Shown: positions 6,735 to 7,903 of the stretch, piece by piece
Layout: the number at the start of each line of letters is the position of its first letter
Position numbering within the stretch: position 1 is the stretch's first letter
Source of the DNA: Actinobacteria bacterium UBA3120
GTDB taxonomy: Bacteria > Actinomycetota > Actinomycetes > S36-B12
Assembly: GCA_002365735.1 (NCBI GenBank)
Contig: DEZY01000145.1
Span: forward strand, 1-7,903
Reading direction: 5' to 3'
Length of the DNA stretch: 7,903 bases
Position numbers and translations under genes: made by a program
Notes under the pieces: model-generated
What the model was told of the DNA's origin: nothing
Databases searched by the model: none
Seen by the model: the letters and a program-made list of their open reading frames with translations, nothing else

Positions 6735-6811
6735 TTTTCATTCCCTTCCAACGATACCCTCTATTTGATATCGCGTTTCTCAGCTCGATTCGAGTGAATC
6801 GAGAGTGGTTA
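6735..6811 (-). promoter_or_regulatory. rpsD-rpoA gap with two hairpins
   Basis: The rpsD TAG is followed at once by an in-frame TAA (a tandem stop). Next comes a perfect 8-bp hairpin (6803-6784, CTCGATTC-ACTC-GAATCGAG). A second stem follows (6774-6751, GCGATATC with GGTATCGT, two G-U pairs, 8-nt loop), ending just before the rpoA SD (GGAAGGGA, 6749-6742). No T-tract follows either hairpin. They may serve in processing or in adjusting rpoA expression relative to the ribosomal proteins. The stems are seen; the role is inferred. Confidence 0.45.
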
Positions 6812-7438
6812 CTACTTGGAGTACAACTCAACAATAAGTTGTTCGTTGACCTGCGTGTCGATTCCCTCGCGTGACGGGATTGAGTGAACAAGGATGCGCA
6901 TTTTTGATGGCACAACCTCAAGCCATGGTGGAACGGTCTTTTCACCGATCTCGGCGTGAGCCACAATGAAAGGAGTCATTTCCAGTGAGCTGGGGCGAAC
7001 GTCAACTACGTCATTAGGGGAAACCCGGAAGGACGGAATGTCGACCTTGTGGCCATTGACCATCAAGTGACCGTGGGTTACCAGCTGGCGGGCCATGTCG
7101 CGACTCTTTGCAAAACCAGCACGGAAGACCACATTGTCCAAACGACTTTCAAGGATCCGCAGCAAGTTCTCACCAGTCTTACCCGGCATGCGCTGTGCTT
7201 CTTTGTAGTAGTTAGAGAACTGCTTCTCTAGAACACCGTACATGCGGGTTGCCTTCTGCTTCTCACGAAGCTGCAACAAGTACTCGCTCTCCTTTGACCG
7301 ACCGCGGCCGTGCTGGCCGGGCGGGTAGGGGCGTTTTTCAAATGGGCACTTTGGTGACTCGCACTTTGATCCCTTAAGGAACAACTTCATTTTTTCGCGG
7401 CGGCACCGCTTGCAATCTGCGTCCGTATAACGCGCCAT
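6812..7438 (-). CDS. rpsD: 30S ribosomal protein S4, zinc-site (C+) form
   Basis: S4 is a primary 16S rRNA-binding protein that starts assembly of the 30S body. The 208-residue product has the conserved FEKRPYPPGQHGRGRSKESEYLLQLREKQK block (33-62), YGVLEKQF (67-74), and LLRILESRLDNVVFRAGFAKSR (92-113). The S4 RNA-binding domain follows (about 98-158, with ARQLVTHGHLMVNG). It ends LIVELYSK. Cysteines at 9, 12, 26 and 31 (CxxC then two more) form a complete putative zinc site, the so-called C+ form; many actinobacteria carry a cysteine-free S4 instead. The ATG has AGGAG 6 bases upstream. It lies 41 bases downstream of rpsK. Confidence 0.98.
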   Translation of the reverse strand: MARYTDADCKRCRREKMKLFLKGSKCESPKCPFEKRPYPPGQHGRGRSKESEYLLQLREKQKATRMYGVLEKQFSNYYKEAQRMPGKTGENLLRILESRLDNVVFRAGFAKSRDMARQLVTHGHLMVNGHKVDIPSFRVSPNDVVDVRPSSLEMTPFIVAHAEIGEKTVPPWLEVVPSKMRILVHSIPSREGIDTQVNEQLIVELYSK

Positions 7439-7479
7439 TGTCTTCTCCTAATTTCTAAGTGTTATGAAAGGTCCGCGGA

Positions 7480-7878
7480 TTAAACGCGGCGACGCTTCTT
7501 GGGGCGGGTTCCGTTGAATGGCACTGGGGTTACGTCGGCGATTGAGCCAACTTCAAGGCCGGTCGCTTGTAGTGAGCGGATCGCAGTTTCGCGACCTGAG
7601 CCCGGTCCTTTGACGAATACGTCAACCTTGCGCATGCCGTGTTCCATTGCCCGACGTGCAGCAGCTTCAGCGGCAAGCTGCGCGGCAAATGGTGTTGACT
7701 TGCGACTTCCCTTAAAGCCAACCTGGCCAGCTGATGCCCATGCAATTACGGCACCGCTTGGGTCAGTGATGGAAACGATGGTGTTGTTGAACGTGCTCTT
7801 GATGTGAGCGTGACCATGTGCCACATTCTTTTTTTCCTTGCGCCGCACCTTCTTGGTGCCGGGACCTTTGGGGGCCAT
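7480..7878 (-). CDS. rpsK: 30S ribosomal protein S11
   Basis: S11 lies in the 30S platform and helps shape the E-site and Shine-Dalgarno helix region. The 132-residue product is complete and of normal length. It has the basic N-terminus ([28 protein letters not shown], 12-39), [25 protein letters not shown] (57-81), [18 protein letters not shown] (87-104) and a basic end (PKKRRRV). Residues 120-125 read PFNGTR, where most bacterial S11 proteins have PHNGCR. The ATG at 7878 is preceded by AGGAA with 6 bases of spacing. The 25 bases beyond it reach the window edge; rpsM would be the expected upstream gene, but its end cannot be identified from so little. Confidence 0.98.
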   Translation of the reverse strand: MAPKGPGTKKVRRKEKKNVAHGHAHIKSTFNNTIVSITDPSGAVIAWASAGQVGFKGSRKSTPFAAQLAAEAAARRAMEHGMRKVDVFVKGPGSGRETAIRSLQATGLEVGSIADVTPVPFNGTRPKKRRRV

Positions 7879-7903
7879 ATGTGATTCCTATTCTTTAGAG
7901 GTT

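Noticed and set aside
7472..7479. TCCGCGGA palindrome after the rpsK stop
   Set aside because: An 8-base palindrome is too short and has no loop. It is expected by chance in this composition.
1..7903. A hidden novel defence, mobile or biosynthetic system
   Set aside because: Nearly all bases belong to recognised core genes on one strand. No repeats, integrase, toxin-antitoxin pair or CRISPR pattern is visible.

Overview
The window is a run of housekeeping genes, all read on the minus strand (right to left), from an actinobacterium. Evidence for the phylum: the order rpsK-rpsD-rpoA-rplQ-truA followed by rplM-rpsI-glmM-glmS; an L17 with a long Ala/Glu-rich tail; an S9 with an acidic N-terminal extension; and a RpoA of the MLISQRPxLxEE type. 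Base composition is moderate rather than strongly GC-rich, and S4 has a four-cysteine zinc site. This would suit a streamlined freshwater-type lineage (Nanopelagicales-like), but that placement is an inference from remembered sequences, not a search result.

Layout in transcription order: (1) 7878-5056 is the end of the alpha-type ribosomal operon: S11, S4, RNA polymerase alpha subunit and L17, with short gaps and mostly good Shine-Dalgarno (SD) sites. (2) 4998-4198 is TruA tRNA pseudouridine synthase. Its reading frame is intact through the YDG motif, but it has no ATG, GTG or TTG between the L17 stop and an ATG that lies inside the conserved domain. A strong hairpin, a 14-codon ORF and a CCCGGGG heptamer sit exactly at this junction. 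(3) 4112-3074 holds a small cupin and a DEDDh 3'-5' exonuclease, two accessory genes between the ribosomal blocks. (4) 3073-2883 is a non-coding leader with two hairpins ahead of rplM (L13) and rpsI (S9). (5) 1906-1 holds glmM and the 5' part of glmS (cut by the window edge), which share the UDP-GlcNAc precursor pathway.

The genes link ribosome assembly (S11, S4, L17, L13, S9), transcription (alpha), tRNA modification (TruA) and supply of amino sugar for the cell wall (GlmS makes glucosamine-6-phosphate, GlmM converts it to glucosamine-1-phosphate). I see no mobile element, CRISPR array, tRNA, rRNA or defence cassette. The points worth a second look are at RNA level: how truA translation starts, a possible switch in the rplM leader, and hairpins in the rpsD-rpoA gap.
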